64,000 nucleotides of DNA from Monosporascus cannonballus. Lineage: Eukaryota > Ascomycota > Sordariomycetes > Xylariales. Positions 23,403 to 34,042 of the stretch are shown here, one piece after another; position 1 is the first letter of the stretch; every line of letters begins with the position of its first letter. The position numbers and the translations under genes are program-made. A model generated the notes under the pieces. It did not search any database, was not told the origin of the DNA, and was given only the letters and a program-made list of their open reading frames with translations. The stretch is taken from NCBI GenBank assembly GCA_004154925.1, contig QJNS01000077.1:124001-188000 (forward strand), read 5' to 3'.

Positions 23403-23969
23403 TCATGAGCCACGCTTGGTCCAGTACCTGGACGGCATCCGCCCGCAGCGAAGCCCTCTCCAGAACACCCAAGTTCCCGTGGGGTTACCCATACGAGCAA
23501 ACGCCGATATGATCCCATCACTGCCGCCTTTCACCCGGAGCTTGGAATAACAGACCGTTCAGCGGGACACCTTGTCAATCGAGGCCAAACTCTCGTGCTT
23601 CCCAACGATATTCTCGGTGGCCCGGAGTATGTTGATCGTGTAGCTTCTGGCGTTGCCGCCGTAGTAGTTGGCGTCCAGCGTTCTTGCGTCCTTAAACCGG
23701 CCACCACTGGGCTGGTCCCTGGGTGACCTTGCTCTTCAGCGTGACCAAACGTTGGTCGATTAACGAGAACTCTTTTTGCTCTCCGGGACCTGTTGCTGTG
23801 GTATGATGTCGGTGTTTTCGATGAGCTCGGAACTGGCGTAGCCTGCGGTAAGGGGCGCTTCATGCTCCTTTGCTTCGGTCTGAGGGTGACGAGGGAACAG
23901 TCTCCTAGAGGAAAAGTTATCGGAGCCAATGTACCAGACGACGATGGCGACTGAGAATGAACTACTCAC
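23403..23969 (-). pseudogene. Decayed coding relic, family not recognised
   Basis: In one minus-strand frame a coding-like reading runs through FSVAIVVWYIGSDNFSSRR, GYASSELIENTDIIPQQQVP, DANYYGGNARSYTINILRA, ENIVGKHESLASIDKVSR and GNPTGTWVFWRGLRCG. Codon third positions look coding-biased. The frame is broken by TAA and TGA codons at least three times, and I find no splice sites that remove them all. The first segment has a hydrophobic stretch that could be a membrane anchor. I cannot assign a family. Repeat-rich surroundings favour a dead gene. Confidence 0.4.
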
Positions 23970-25745
23970 ATAATTTCTTGATTCTGATGATGCTCTCGCA
24001 GTCCCTCACATCAGGATTCGGACAACGTCGTCATGGCAACCTAACGATCTTGTCTTTTGTTCGTGGGGACTGCTGTCCTGTTTCGCGCCAATATATGTCT
24101 TTAAAATGTATTGGGCTAGAAGGTGTTTGTAGAAATCGAAACACTCCGAGCTGAAGAGGGCTTGGAGCAAGATTGCAGTGTTTTGGACCTAAAAACCCGC
24201 CAGCAGTCACCAACATATATCACCACCGGGCCTCTCATTCAGAGGAAGAAATTTGACTAGAAGATAGTAAGGTTATCAGTTATGTTCAGGTTAGCCTTGA
24301 GACATAGCTAACTTCAACTAAAGGACCAAACATCATCTTTTTGATAGGTTAGGGAATATTGGCAGATCAACCCCCTACAGTACGACTCTTAGTTTCAGGG
24401 AGCAAACCCCCAACAGCGTATCGGAGTATTGTCATGGAAGAAAATTATCGGTCAACGCAGTAACCTGGCAGTCTATTAGATCACGCTTTGGCAAGGCATT
24501 GGCGAATAACAAATGGATACAGTGTTCAGTGGCATGCCTGTGTTGCTATCAAAGCATATTGCCAACTACTGAGATACAAATCCCAAATTTCAGCGTCTTG
24601 ACGACCTGAAATGGGTTTGAATAACGGCATAGATCCCTCATGTTCGACCGGAGGGCCCATGTACTAGATAGCTACTGGACACCATCTCCTGGTTTCCCCC
24701 AAGAGATACCTTGAAGACCACAGCAACTTGTAAGGGGTGGCTTACAGCCTAGAGAGCAGAGTACGTACCCCCACGTGTATGCTATGGATTCAAGGAGGCT
24801 AGGTCAGATAAAAGTGGACAGCTGACTGCTCGTAAACACAGGATAATCAGATAGGGGGACCTACAGTACGCTCCATACTGAAGCGTCGACGAGGTACATG
24901 ATACAAGATAACAGTATTTCTGCCTTGAGGGCTTTGGACCCCACCGTCCTATCTAGAGGAGAATCACCAATTGGGGGTAGGTACGGAACTCCTGTTTGTT
25001 GTTGTCAATAGGCTTGCTCCGCTTTTCTCTTCTCTTTCCCTGTACCTTAACCCGTAGGCGCAGCTTTTGCAAGCTTTTATTTCCCTTCAAAACCATTCTT
25101 CCACGAAATTCACACTGGTTGTAATTTTTTGGAGTTTCCAAATGCATCCCAAAGGTCACATTCTACTTCACTGCTCTCCAGAGCTGACGTACGCTCGCAT
25201 CCCCTACCAGCTACCAATACTTGACAACGTTCCCCAAAGAGTGTGCCTACGCTCTTGCAAACCAGTATCCCCGTCATTCTCCCCGTTCAGATCTCCTACG
25301 TATCCCTCAATTCCTACATCTCGTGAGGCACGCTCTAGTATTCAAAGCCACCTCGTACCCCTCCCAATTTACGGCGACGAAGGAAACGAGAAAGCTGAGC
25401 GTCTTCGGCGTGATCCCATCCTACGCGTTCCCCCGAAGGTGCGTATAAGTTTCCTCACTACTCATTGTTGAAGTCCTGCTGGCCCAAAGTGCTCCCCTGA
25501 CGATCCTCACCACCCTATACCACTCCTACAAACTTCCCATTGTCAATATCCTCCCCATTCTCTACATTCTCTCCCAGTCGTCCTTCTTGTCCTCGACTTG
25601 GTACATGGTCGAGAAGAAGACAATTACTGGAAGAAAACACCATTCAGCTTTTGAGGACAATCCCATTCTACGCCCTCCTCCATTATCTACAAAGCTGGAC
25701 TGAGGGATCTTGCTGATTGGGCCAAGAGCAGGCACGCTATCTCAA

Positions 25746-25960
25746 CAACGACTCCGCTGTCGTTGCCATATAACTACAAGTCATCGCCGATTTGGTAAGT
25801 ATGCATCTCATCGCCGATCTGGCAAGTACGTAATTATCGTCGAATCTGCAAGTGCACAAGTATTGTTGAATCGGCAAGTGCGCGACTGCCGTCGAAATGG
25901 CAAGTACGCGAGTATCGTCGAAATGGCTGCTAACTTAGCAACGACAGCGCAGTCGTTACC
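25746..25960. repeat. Palindrome-bounded tandem array, copy 2 of the dispersed repeat
   Basis: The left boundary is the hairpin CAACGAC-TCCGCT-GTCGTTG (25746-25765). The right boundary is the related GCAACGAC-AGCGCA-GTCGTTACC (about 25938-25958). Between them about five degenerate units of roughly 26 bp run from 25785 to 25927, each with a core like TCGCCGATTTGGCAAGTAC or TCGTCGAAATGGCAAGTAC. A further set of TTCGGTTACCATTTTACATC repeats follows at 25970-26070. It sits directly upstream of the RRM gene. Confidence 0.75.
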
Positions 25961-26241
25961 ACGTTACTTTTTCGGTTACCATTTTACATCTTCGGTTACC
26001 ATCCTACATCGTCTTTGACATCCTACGTCGTCATTACCATTTTGTACCTCGGTCTTTTCCGGTTAGCATCTTCATACTTTTTTTGGGTTGTGGACAAAAC
26101 ACGTGCTAACGACTTCGTAGTCGTCCGGTCCTTGGTCTACTTTCATCTAAGAGTTTTCTCCTGATAGAGATCAAAGGTAAAGTTATTATATCTCTTTTTA
26201 ATTAATCTAGTAGCTGATGTATTCAAACCCTTCATTTCTAG

Positions 26242-27198
26242 ATGGACAACAGAAAGATGAACAGGTCCAACCTACTTACCGCTGCGCCGAACAGCGCCTC
26301 CAAATCAAGCGGCGAAATGGATAACAGACCGTCAGCGGAATGGTCCTTTACTCCGTCGGCAATGGTCCTGCAGCAGCGCGGTTTGTTGCCTCCGAATAAC
26401 GAGGACGACCCGGACGTCATCCAGGCTCGCCAAGAGATTAAGGAGAAATTCGGCATTTCCAAAAATTACCGGGGTAACCCCTGGGTCGAGGGGAACCGAT
26501 CTGCTGACATCGCCGACGACCAAAACGTTTCTTTGTTCGTTCAGAACATACCTTCTGAGTGTTCGTATCACGAACTCTTATCATCTTTCCGTAATGTCGG
26601 AAAGATCTTGGCAACACATATCAGTCCGCCTGGTGACGGACATCTTACCTGCTGCGCCAAAGTTGCCTTTTATACGAGAGAGGCAGCAGCAAAGTTGCAC
26701 GATCAGATCTCCGCTGAAGAGATCGTCATTCGCGGCCATACACTGCGCTGCCGCTGGAATCGGGTTAAAGGTATGTCTTTCCAAGTTATGATGCTTAATG
26801 TCGTACAGGGGGAGCCGCTTCATCAAGTCTGTTCTTTGAGCGAACCTCTTTGAAAAATGATCCTAGCCTCTTTAACTGCGTTGAGAGATTGCTAACTTCA
26901 AGCTTTATCAGTGGCGCCGCGTGGCGAGCAGTGGCACTCTCGGATTCTGCTAATTGTAGGACCCGAGACAGAGGTCACCCGTCAAGGTCTTGACGAGTGC
27001 TTTGCTAGTAACTTCGTGTACAACCTGGACGAGATCATCGATCATGGCGTGGTCGATGGCCTGGGGCGTCTGGAATATCGTTTTGCCAGCCACCCATGCC
27101 AGGCTCAATTCGCTTACCAGGCGATCCGATCCAACCTCAGCAAGGCAACTTACGTCCAATACGCATATTTTGACCCCTGCGAGTTTGCTCATAAATGA
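26242..27198 (+). CDS. RRM-type RNA-binding protein, uncharacterised
   Basis: Model of 271 aa from exons 26242-26770 and 26912-27198. Residues about 95-176 form an RNA-recognition motif: VSLFVQNIPSECSYHELLSS (RNP2-type strand LFVQNI), then HLTCCAKVAFYTREAAAKLH (RNP1-like) and IVIRGHTLRCRWNRVK. The second exon (RILLIVGPETEVTRQGL to the end) looks like a second, more divergent RRM-like fold. The start ATG directly follows a TTTCTAG acceptor-like sequence, so either an intron ends in the 5' UTR or a coding exon upstream is missing. Known analogues are fungal RRM proteins of unknown role. Surroundings are repeat-rich and AT-rich on both sides, unlike the gene itself, which is intact. The 3' flank has several more branch-point/acceptor-like signals, so 3' exons cannot be excluded. 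Confidence 0.65.
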
Positions 27199-29219
27199 AG
27201 TTGCGACATCCAATGCTGGCAAGACATGCTGTTCTTTCTCGGATCGGTTCTAAAAGTAAGTCTGCTAGATTTTATTCTTGTATTACAGTTGCTAACCGTT
27301 ATTATTAAGAGTTTCGCCGTCACCATGCCTTAGACGTGCCATGTCGTCAACGTCCAATGCTCTCAGCTTTTTCGCGTTGCGCTTTGTCACCGCGATAGTA
27401 CGGACTCAAAAGACGTCTTTCGACACGTTAGTCGTTCTACATACCGTTTCTGCGTGTACGTCCGTTAAAATATATATCTTATGTTATCATTGCTAACATA
27501 TTTCATCAACAGGGTCACAGTTAGCCCTTTAGTGCTGACAGCGTTATCAAAGCTGTCTCGTCTCTCTTAGGTTGCGCCTTGTCGCTGTCCTGGTGCGAAA
27601 CCTAAGACGTCTCTGCGGACTTTGGTTTTAGACGTCTACCATAGTTCACACACTATATCATAGTTGCTAACACATATGGTTAGCAGCACTTCGTACCCTT
27701 TCTTTGCGGTTATTGCATCACTGCTGGAACGTTCTCGTCTTTCCTGCAGTCGATGTCACGGTTTCCATTACGGCTTTCTTAGGTTTCTTTGTGTCGTTTC
27801 TTTATTTTTCAGTTCACGATACCCGCTGCCGTTTAATTGAACACCGACAGTTTGAGTTTCGCTTCTTCATCTCGGGAGTAGCCGAGGGCCTTAGTGGTTG
27901 AAGCCACAGCATATGCATCAAGGAGTTGGGCTATACGCGTCGACACATTTGATACCCCCTTATTATTTCAGGTTTGATAGCAGTGACTAGTTTTCTCGAC
28001 GCGAAAGTCATAATATATTTGTCGACCACTTTTAATCCCCATTTCGTTAAGTGTTAATATGCATGCCCTTTAATTCTGGTAACTACTCTGATATAATCGT
28101 CGAGCATCTTCCATCAATACCTCGCCCCTTAACCACTTAAAAAGAATATATTAGTAATCACACCTTTAAATGCGACTGCTAACACGTTATATAGTTACAC
28201 CTTTCATACCATCAGCTGGTAAACATAATAAAATAGGGAGGGCTCGTAATTTGTCGCAAATGGGATAACGGCCGTTAATAGGCTTACCCGCGGGGAAGGA
28301 ATTGTTATACGCGCGGAACAGTACTGCTTATCCGATTCCAGCTAATTTCGACGTTGTCTCTCTTGGGGGTGTAACAGTAATTACCTATAGCTGATACGCT
28401 GTTCATAGGCAGCCATCAGGTGTTCGACGTAGTGACACAGCAACGTAGCGTCTCCAGGGGTTCTCCGGTGCCAATCCGTTTGTCCGGCGATCGGCAAGCA
28501 GAGTCTCAGCAATATCTTTCCTTGGTAGCAGGTGCCTTATTCCTTTCTACTGACCAACAGTCTCTGTATTTTAATACCAGCACCATCACTCCCCGAGAAA
28601 GTGTGTCCTTTTCTGACCTACGGCGATTGACATTCTGTTAACTCTGTTAGCATGGATTGCTACTATCAGGGGAGAAAGCTCTGTCGCTGCCTTATGTGTT
28701 CTGCAGCGTCTCAAATCAGGACGCATTACACGTGTCTCGTCCCCCTAGGGAAACTAGGGACTAGCTATTGATGAGAAGTACTGAAGGACTCAGAATGTGT
28801 AAGGGAACTGCTTGTGCACTCAGGTTCGCAAGCTGGCTGCTCGTTCGGCCATCGGGAAATGAAGGGAATAGAGGTGTTTCTGTGTTTGCGGCTGCACTCA
28901 GCATTCTGCCGGCTGTCTCGTTGTAGGCGGAGAGGATTGGACTCACTTCTGATTTTCTAGGGATAGCTGACTGGTAATGGAAGAGGGTTCTCCGAGTTCA
29001 CTTAGGTCCAAGGAAATGTCATTAAACGCTGCCGCGTTCGGATGATGCGTCGTCAGGAGAATCAGAAGTGCACAGTGTTAAAGTCGATGCCGGCGTAAAA
29101 AGTTGGTGACGGCGTGTGGGTGATGGTTGTAAAAGTTCATGACGGCGTAAGAGTTGGTGATGGCATAGACAAACAGTTTACATTCTGTCCATGTGAAGGT
29201 GTCTAACTATGTTCTGAAG
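27199..29219. other. AT-rich intergenic region
   Basis: No gene supported. TTGCTAAC motifs recur (27289, 27488, 27662). They resemble intron branch sites, so part of this could be 3' UTR or extra exons of the RRM gene. Confidence 0.35.
29084..29166. repeat. Short degenerate tandem repeats (TTGGTGACGGCGT)
   Basis: Successive segments CGATGCCGGCGTAAAAAG, TTGGTGACGGCGTGTG, GGTGATGGTTGTAAAAG, TTCATGACGGCGTAAGAG and TTGGTGATGGCATAG share a GATGRCGGCGTAAAAG-like unit of about 17 bp. Copies are diverged. Confidence 0.6.
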
Positions 29220-29311
29220 ACACTTGTGCAATTACCGATTCTGCAAACACTGCAGTACTTGCTAAATCGGCGATGGGTTGCAATTATCGGGCAACGACTC
29301 CGCTGTCGTTA
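29220..29311. repeat. Dispersed palindromic repeat, copy 3 (inverted)
   Basis: Read on the minus strand, it has the same order as copy 1: TAACGACAGCGGAGTCGTTGC, then TAATTGCAACCCATCGCCG, then ATTTAGCAAGTACTGC. The hairpin core on the plus strand is at 29291-29311. Together with copy 2 it brackets the RRM gene. Confidence 0.7.
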
Positions 29312-29686
29312 CTAAGTGCGCCCACTCTTGGTCTCTTGTCCATCTGGGGTTTCTCCATCAGCATCTAAATCGCCGTGGCTGCTTTTCGCGCCCCGTATAT
29401 CAAACGACGAGTCGTTCGCGCCCACTGGTATGCCTCAGTCTGCAGACCAGATTTCTTGCGCTTCGCCTTTGACAGTTTATGAACAATAACGAGGTTGGCA
29501 TCGTACAGAGGCCTTGACCATAGGAGTGGCACTGAGACCTTTGTCCAGCTAATCCGCAACCGGAATATTTCAAGGCGAATAGCTAGCGGTTCTTTGTCTC
29601 GTAACAGGACCCGCGACTTTTCATTTACGCTGCGAAGACTTCGCGTAGTCCACAATCCAATTGTTAGAGTAGGATATCCCGACAAG

Positions 29687-31283
29687 ATGGGCCCGCCGCC
29701 GTTCAACTTCTCGAAAAGCGTCCAGGAGAACCAGGCGGTACAGGCCGCCTACCGCGCCAAGTAGTTCTTCGAGAGCGACGCGACTGTCCAATGTGACCTC
29801 ATAGCGAGCGGCGCCAGGGCTGTCATCCTGCTCGTGAGGGACAAGCAGACGAAGCTGCTCAACCGCACATACGTGATGAAAAAGGCGCTTGTGGACGATC
29901 CGGGACTATTCCAGTGGGAGGTTGAGGCTCTGCAGGTAAGCGAGCCAAATCTCTTCTCCCCCGAACACCTGGCGTTCTCTCTCTCTCTAACTCGTGGGAT
30001 GGTGTTTCGAATCTGTCTGATAGTATCGCTAACGCTTCTCTAGGAACTGCAAAACGCGCCGCACATGGCGAAGCTCGTCTTAATAAACGATAAACCCCTC
30101 CTCAATCCGCTCGTGGAAGCAGGGCTCAGGGGAGATTACTATTTCATGCAATATTACCCCCGGGGTTCGCTAGCGCAGTTCCTCGACAGGACTCAGCACC
30201 TGGACAAGCTTCCCAACCGCCTCCTGATAGCCATATCCCTCTGCGGTGCGTATATGTCGTCGACGGGGAGAACCAGATGATTAATGATGATGCTGACTGA
30301 AGATAGCCGCCAAGGCCTGCGCGGCAATGGCGTACCCGCCCGGTCCGGAGCGCCACCGGTTCGGGTATCTGCCGCTCGAGAAGGTGCACAACGATCGAGA
30401 CCCTAGTAACCTCGTACATTGGGCCCTCCGTGGAGATCATTGCGAGTGTCCTCCCCCAGGCTCCGGGTACCTTCTCCATCATTATTGCTGACCTATTTTA
30501 GGGTTGTTTGGAGAGACCGATTATTGTCCCGAGCACGCCATAACTCCTAGCATGTCCCTGATCGGCTTCGGATCCTCACAGGTTTTGGAGAGCCAGAATG
30601 ATGAAGTGGACCAGAATGCGGTCCGAGAATACGATGTGACTCTGGGGCTTGTTCGGTGGTAAGCATTGCGGAATACCCTTATGCGGACAGGCAATGCGAT
30701 CGAACAAGGCATGCTCACCAGCCACAGCAGGGGCTTGCCGAACGGTCGTCGAAACGCGGTGACTAGAAACAACGTTTTAGGTGTTGGAATGGTACGTATA
30801 GATCAGTGGAGCCTCCAGTAGCGAGAGTACGACACGGCTAACGCCACTGGGACACTGGCACAGATGATGGCCACAATCCTCAACGAGGACTACGAACAGC
30901 CGCCCGAGTGAACGAGAGAATCCTTATTATACGACGTCCACAAGCACTACGACAAAGATCTGTACAGATTAGTCAAGGAGTGCATCGCGGTCAACCCCTC
31001 CAATCGACCGACGATACAGGAGTTGATAGACAAGCTGTACGACTGGATATGGTCGAAAGGTGAGAACTATTACAGTGGTAAACCGGAGGGTGACATAGAG
31101 ACCGACGCAGAAATCCGGCGCTTGGTGAATGACTATATTACAAACGCGGATGTCTACCGGAGCGTATATGTACATATGGAACAGGTGGTAGGCTCCTGGA
31201 CGAAGTCGAAACAAGGGGCATATGTTTATCCATATTTAAAGCAACAGTTCTGCATGCCTCAGTTACTAAGCTTCTACGCTTGA
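29687..31283 (+). pseudogene. Serine/threonine kinase-like pseudogene
   Basis: Readable segments in order: MGPPPFNFSKSVQENQAVQ; an N-lobe with the ATP-lysine strand (TYVMKKAL); hinge-like YYFMQYYPRGSLAQFLD; catalytic loop HNDRDPSNLV (HxDxxxxN type); GFG where an active kinase has DFG (SLIGFGSSQVL); and a C-lobe ending NPSNRPTIQELIDKLYDWIW. Introns can be placed near 29936-30042 and 30246-30306. The frame is cut by TAG at 29762, TAG at 30819 and TGA at 30909, and I see no introns that remove them. The likely original codons (for example CAG to TAG, CGA to TGA) fit C-to-T mutation as in RIP, but this is inference. The last 370 bp remain open and encode about 120 residues beyond the kinase fold. 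It converges on, and overlaps by 10 bp, the gene on the other strand. Confidence 0.75.
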
Positions 31284-32759
31284 CTCTTGTTCGGCATTGC
31301 GATATAGTTCAGCTCCTGGCTTGACTTCCGTGAATCCCGATCGCTGAGAGTTTCGGTTTCTACTCGCACCGTGGTCTGCCGGGCAATGCCCCTGGTCGAG
31401 CACTCGTCGTCCAGCGGATGCCAGCCACTATTTGCCTTCGACGACATGTAGACGGAGTTGCTTCGCATCCCATTCGAACCGAGCCTCTCGAGTTGATGTT
31501 CTCTGCCCGCCGTGCTGAACGGGGTGCCTCCGATGGTGTTTTGAGCCCCGCCTCTTGCTCCGCTGTCGCGCTGGTACGAGTTATTGGGGGTTTCGAAATA
31601 GTAACCGAACAATTTGCGAAGCGACGGGAGAGATCCTGCGATGATGCCCACGGCGCTTTCGACGGCGCTCCAGAGAATGACGTACCCGACGCCGTCTTGT
31701 AAGGTTAGCTACGTGTCGCCTAAAATATTTGTAGAAGAATGGTTTAAGGGGGGCTGCGGTAAGATGGTGAGGCGGTTCGGGAGGTTTAACGGGCATTTTG
31801 AAAATAGACTTACAGAGCACGTTCTCGGTCTTTGTATAGTAAGAGAAATATGGAATTCGAACAACGCAGGCGACGCTGGCTATGACACCGATTCCGAGGA
31901 TAATTATGATGGAATATTTGGACCGGCGAGGCATCTCCAGATTTCTGACGATCAGGTATGGGATCACGGCACAGGCCAAGTCCGACGCGATTGCGATCCA
32001 CGAGAAGGCGTAGCTGCCCAGGAGGATGATGTCGTTCCCGCTGCACGTGCCTAGACCCGGATTCCACTTCGCTGCTAGAGGCTTGCAGGTTATGAGCAAA
32101 CCGATGATACCCGAGATGCAGCTCCCGGCTGATATCACTATGATGACTGTTAGGGGCCAGCGGTATCTTCTCTGTGCGGTTATACCTGTACCGTAGGAAG
32201 TCAGCCGTGACTCGAACTAGACATCTCGGATGTGTGCTGTAGATATTCTGGACGAATCGGGGGGCACATGCAGCGCTATTCGAGCGTCATGGCAACTTAC
32301 GCATCACGGTCATGGCGATGGACGCCTTGGTGAACGGCACAGAGATTGCAATTGTGAGCTGGCAGTAGAACATGTATTCTGTCCCCCTCATTATTAGAAA
32401 ACGGTTCAAATCCTTGTCCAGCGTCCCGAGGCCATAGTAAGCGCCGAAGATCGCGTAAACGCAGAAGACAGCAAACGGTATCTGTGTCAAAGCTCGCTCG
32501 TTAGACCGATGTTCGATGGGCGCGGGGCGCCGACACATACGAAACCCATGACCGCGAGAGTGTCGTCGAGTCCCCAGCCTTTATTATCCTTCAGCATCCA
32601 TGCTCGGACCGAGATTCGAAGAGTGATCACGACGGTGGCGAGCACGAGGAAGATAATGCTGAGGACGGTCAACGCCCTTGACAACCCTCTCGGTGTAATT
32701 GGCGGTTCGGCGTATGCCAGAGCAGCCAACTCTGAGGGGTTCGGACCTGTCGAATCCAT
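31274..32759 (-). CDS. Rhodopsin/SAT4-domain integral membrane protein
   Basis: Model of 397 aa from exons 32541-32759, 32301-32481, 31814-32185 and 31274-31695 (complement); all junctions are GT-AG and in phase. It has the seven-segment architecture of the fungal rhodopsin-domain (SAT4/PTH11-related) family. A first helix (LTVLSIIFLVLATVVITLRI) is followed by WMLKDNKGWGLDDTLAVMGF, the family's typical R...(G/W)xDD motif. Further helices contain FCVYAIFGAYYGLG, RITAQRRYRWPLTVIIVIS, LLITCKPLAAKWNP, and IASDLACAVIPYLIVRNLEM. The C-terminal 90 residues are polar and cytosolic. Some relatives are putative GPCRs, and many sit beside secondary-metabolism genes. The ligand and role are unknown. The neighbouring P450 is 1.3 kb away and divergent, which is compatible with but does not prove a shared pathway. 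Confidence 0.82.
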
Positions 32760-34042
32760 CCTCAGTACGTCCGTTAGACAGGGAGAACCGGCTCTAGTCG
32801 AAACCTGTCTGGTTTTCCGATAATTTCCTTTAAAACCTGCGGTTCCAGCTCTCGCTAAGCACCAGGGAGTGGCCTAAGTTTAACAGTAGGAAATCTGTTA
32901 ACGTTTCGTCAGTCAATCTTGAAGGATCGCACTAGGGGTGCATGGTTCTACATACCCATCGTGATTTTCCAGATATTCTCGCTTAGCACCCAAGAAAATG
33001 AACCCAGACTTCATTGGAATGAAAAAGGTCTAACCATCCTACCGGCTCCCAGGGACAGTGACTGAAGATCCAAACTTTCATGTGGGGGTCAATAGCCGAC
33101 CCGGAGTTCCCCTGTGGCGCTGAACGGGGGCGCCAGAACAGCAGCTACACGTAAACATCTTTCGCTAAATGCCGTTCATCGTGGTCGACTAGGGCGGGAC
33201 AATCTAGCTAGAATCCATTCTAGCAAGGATCCAGTGCCAGAGCAGGTTGTTGACCCCAAAAACTCGCTGTGTCCCAAGTGAACCAAAGATTTCACAGACG
33301 GTTCTGATGCCAGAACAGAATATATAAAACCCCGGAAAATTGCTATTTATATGAAAGGAATAATTAAAAAGGTCCGGGACTTCCCGTATATTCCTACCTT
33401 TTGAAACCAATGAGTTTTTGTCCAAGGAGTCGTTGGACGGTTATTGAAAGTGTGCAATTTTTTCTGTCAACCACCTGCCAGATACAGCGAATCGTGGCCG
33501 AGTTCCTTTCCCCTTTCTGTCGGTTGACATAAAACCGTCAGACGTGTTGGTTCGGTGATCGCTCTACCTAAGCAAGGGGGATCCGCAACGGAACTAGTAA
33601 CGGGCTTTCCTATTCGACCCCGACCGCCAGGTATTGGCTCGGAAGACGGGAGTGGCTCCTTGGCGACCAGGCTTGTTGTCTTGACACCTAGACGCTCATG
33701 TGGGAAATTTAGTTTGATCACATCTCTGGCCACTCAACGTCTATTAAACAATGGAATACCTGGTCGGTTCCCATGCAACATCGGCAGCTCCAATTTCACA
33801 GGATCCATGGCCATGAATGGTGACAATTGATACAAAACCCGCAGTGTCCCTTAAAGACGATGCGAGACATCGGTGTTCCTGCATAGGTCTGTGCTTACGG
33901 TCTAATGAGCTGATGCGTATAATGTACGAAATATCTTCTTAGGTTGCCTGTATTGGGATTTCTGGACAGAAGCGGTTTTCGCCTGCTTCCGCCCCGGTAC
34001 TAGTTAGAAGGAATCAAGTTGCGTCGTCATTCGTATTACACG
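32760..34042. other. Divergent promoter region of rhodopsin-like gene and P450
   Basis: No coding sequence is supported. As both flanking genes start here and point outward, the stretch should carry both promoters. Open frames up to 91 codons look random. Confidence 0.4.

Larger units (their letters stand above)
22711..25745. other. Repeat-associated intergenic region
   Basis: Apart from the 15-bp tandem repeat and the relic, no intact gene is visible. From about 25050 to 25690 the plus strand is C/T-rich with open frames in two phases that do not join into a gene. This may be another decayed coding region. Confidence 0.35.
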
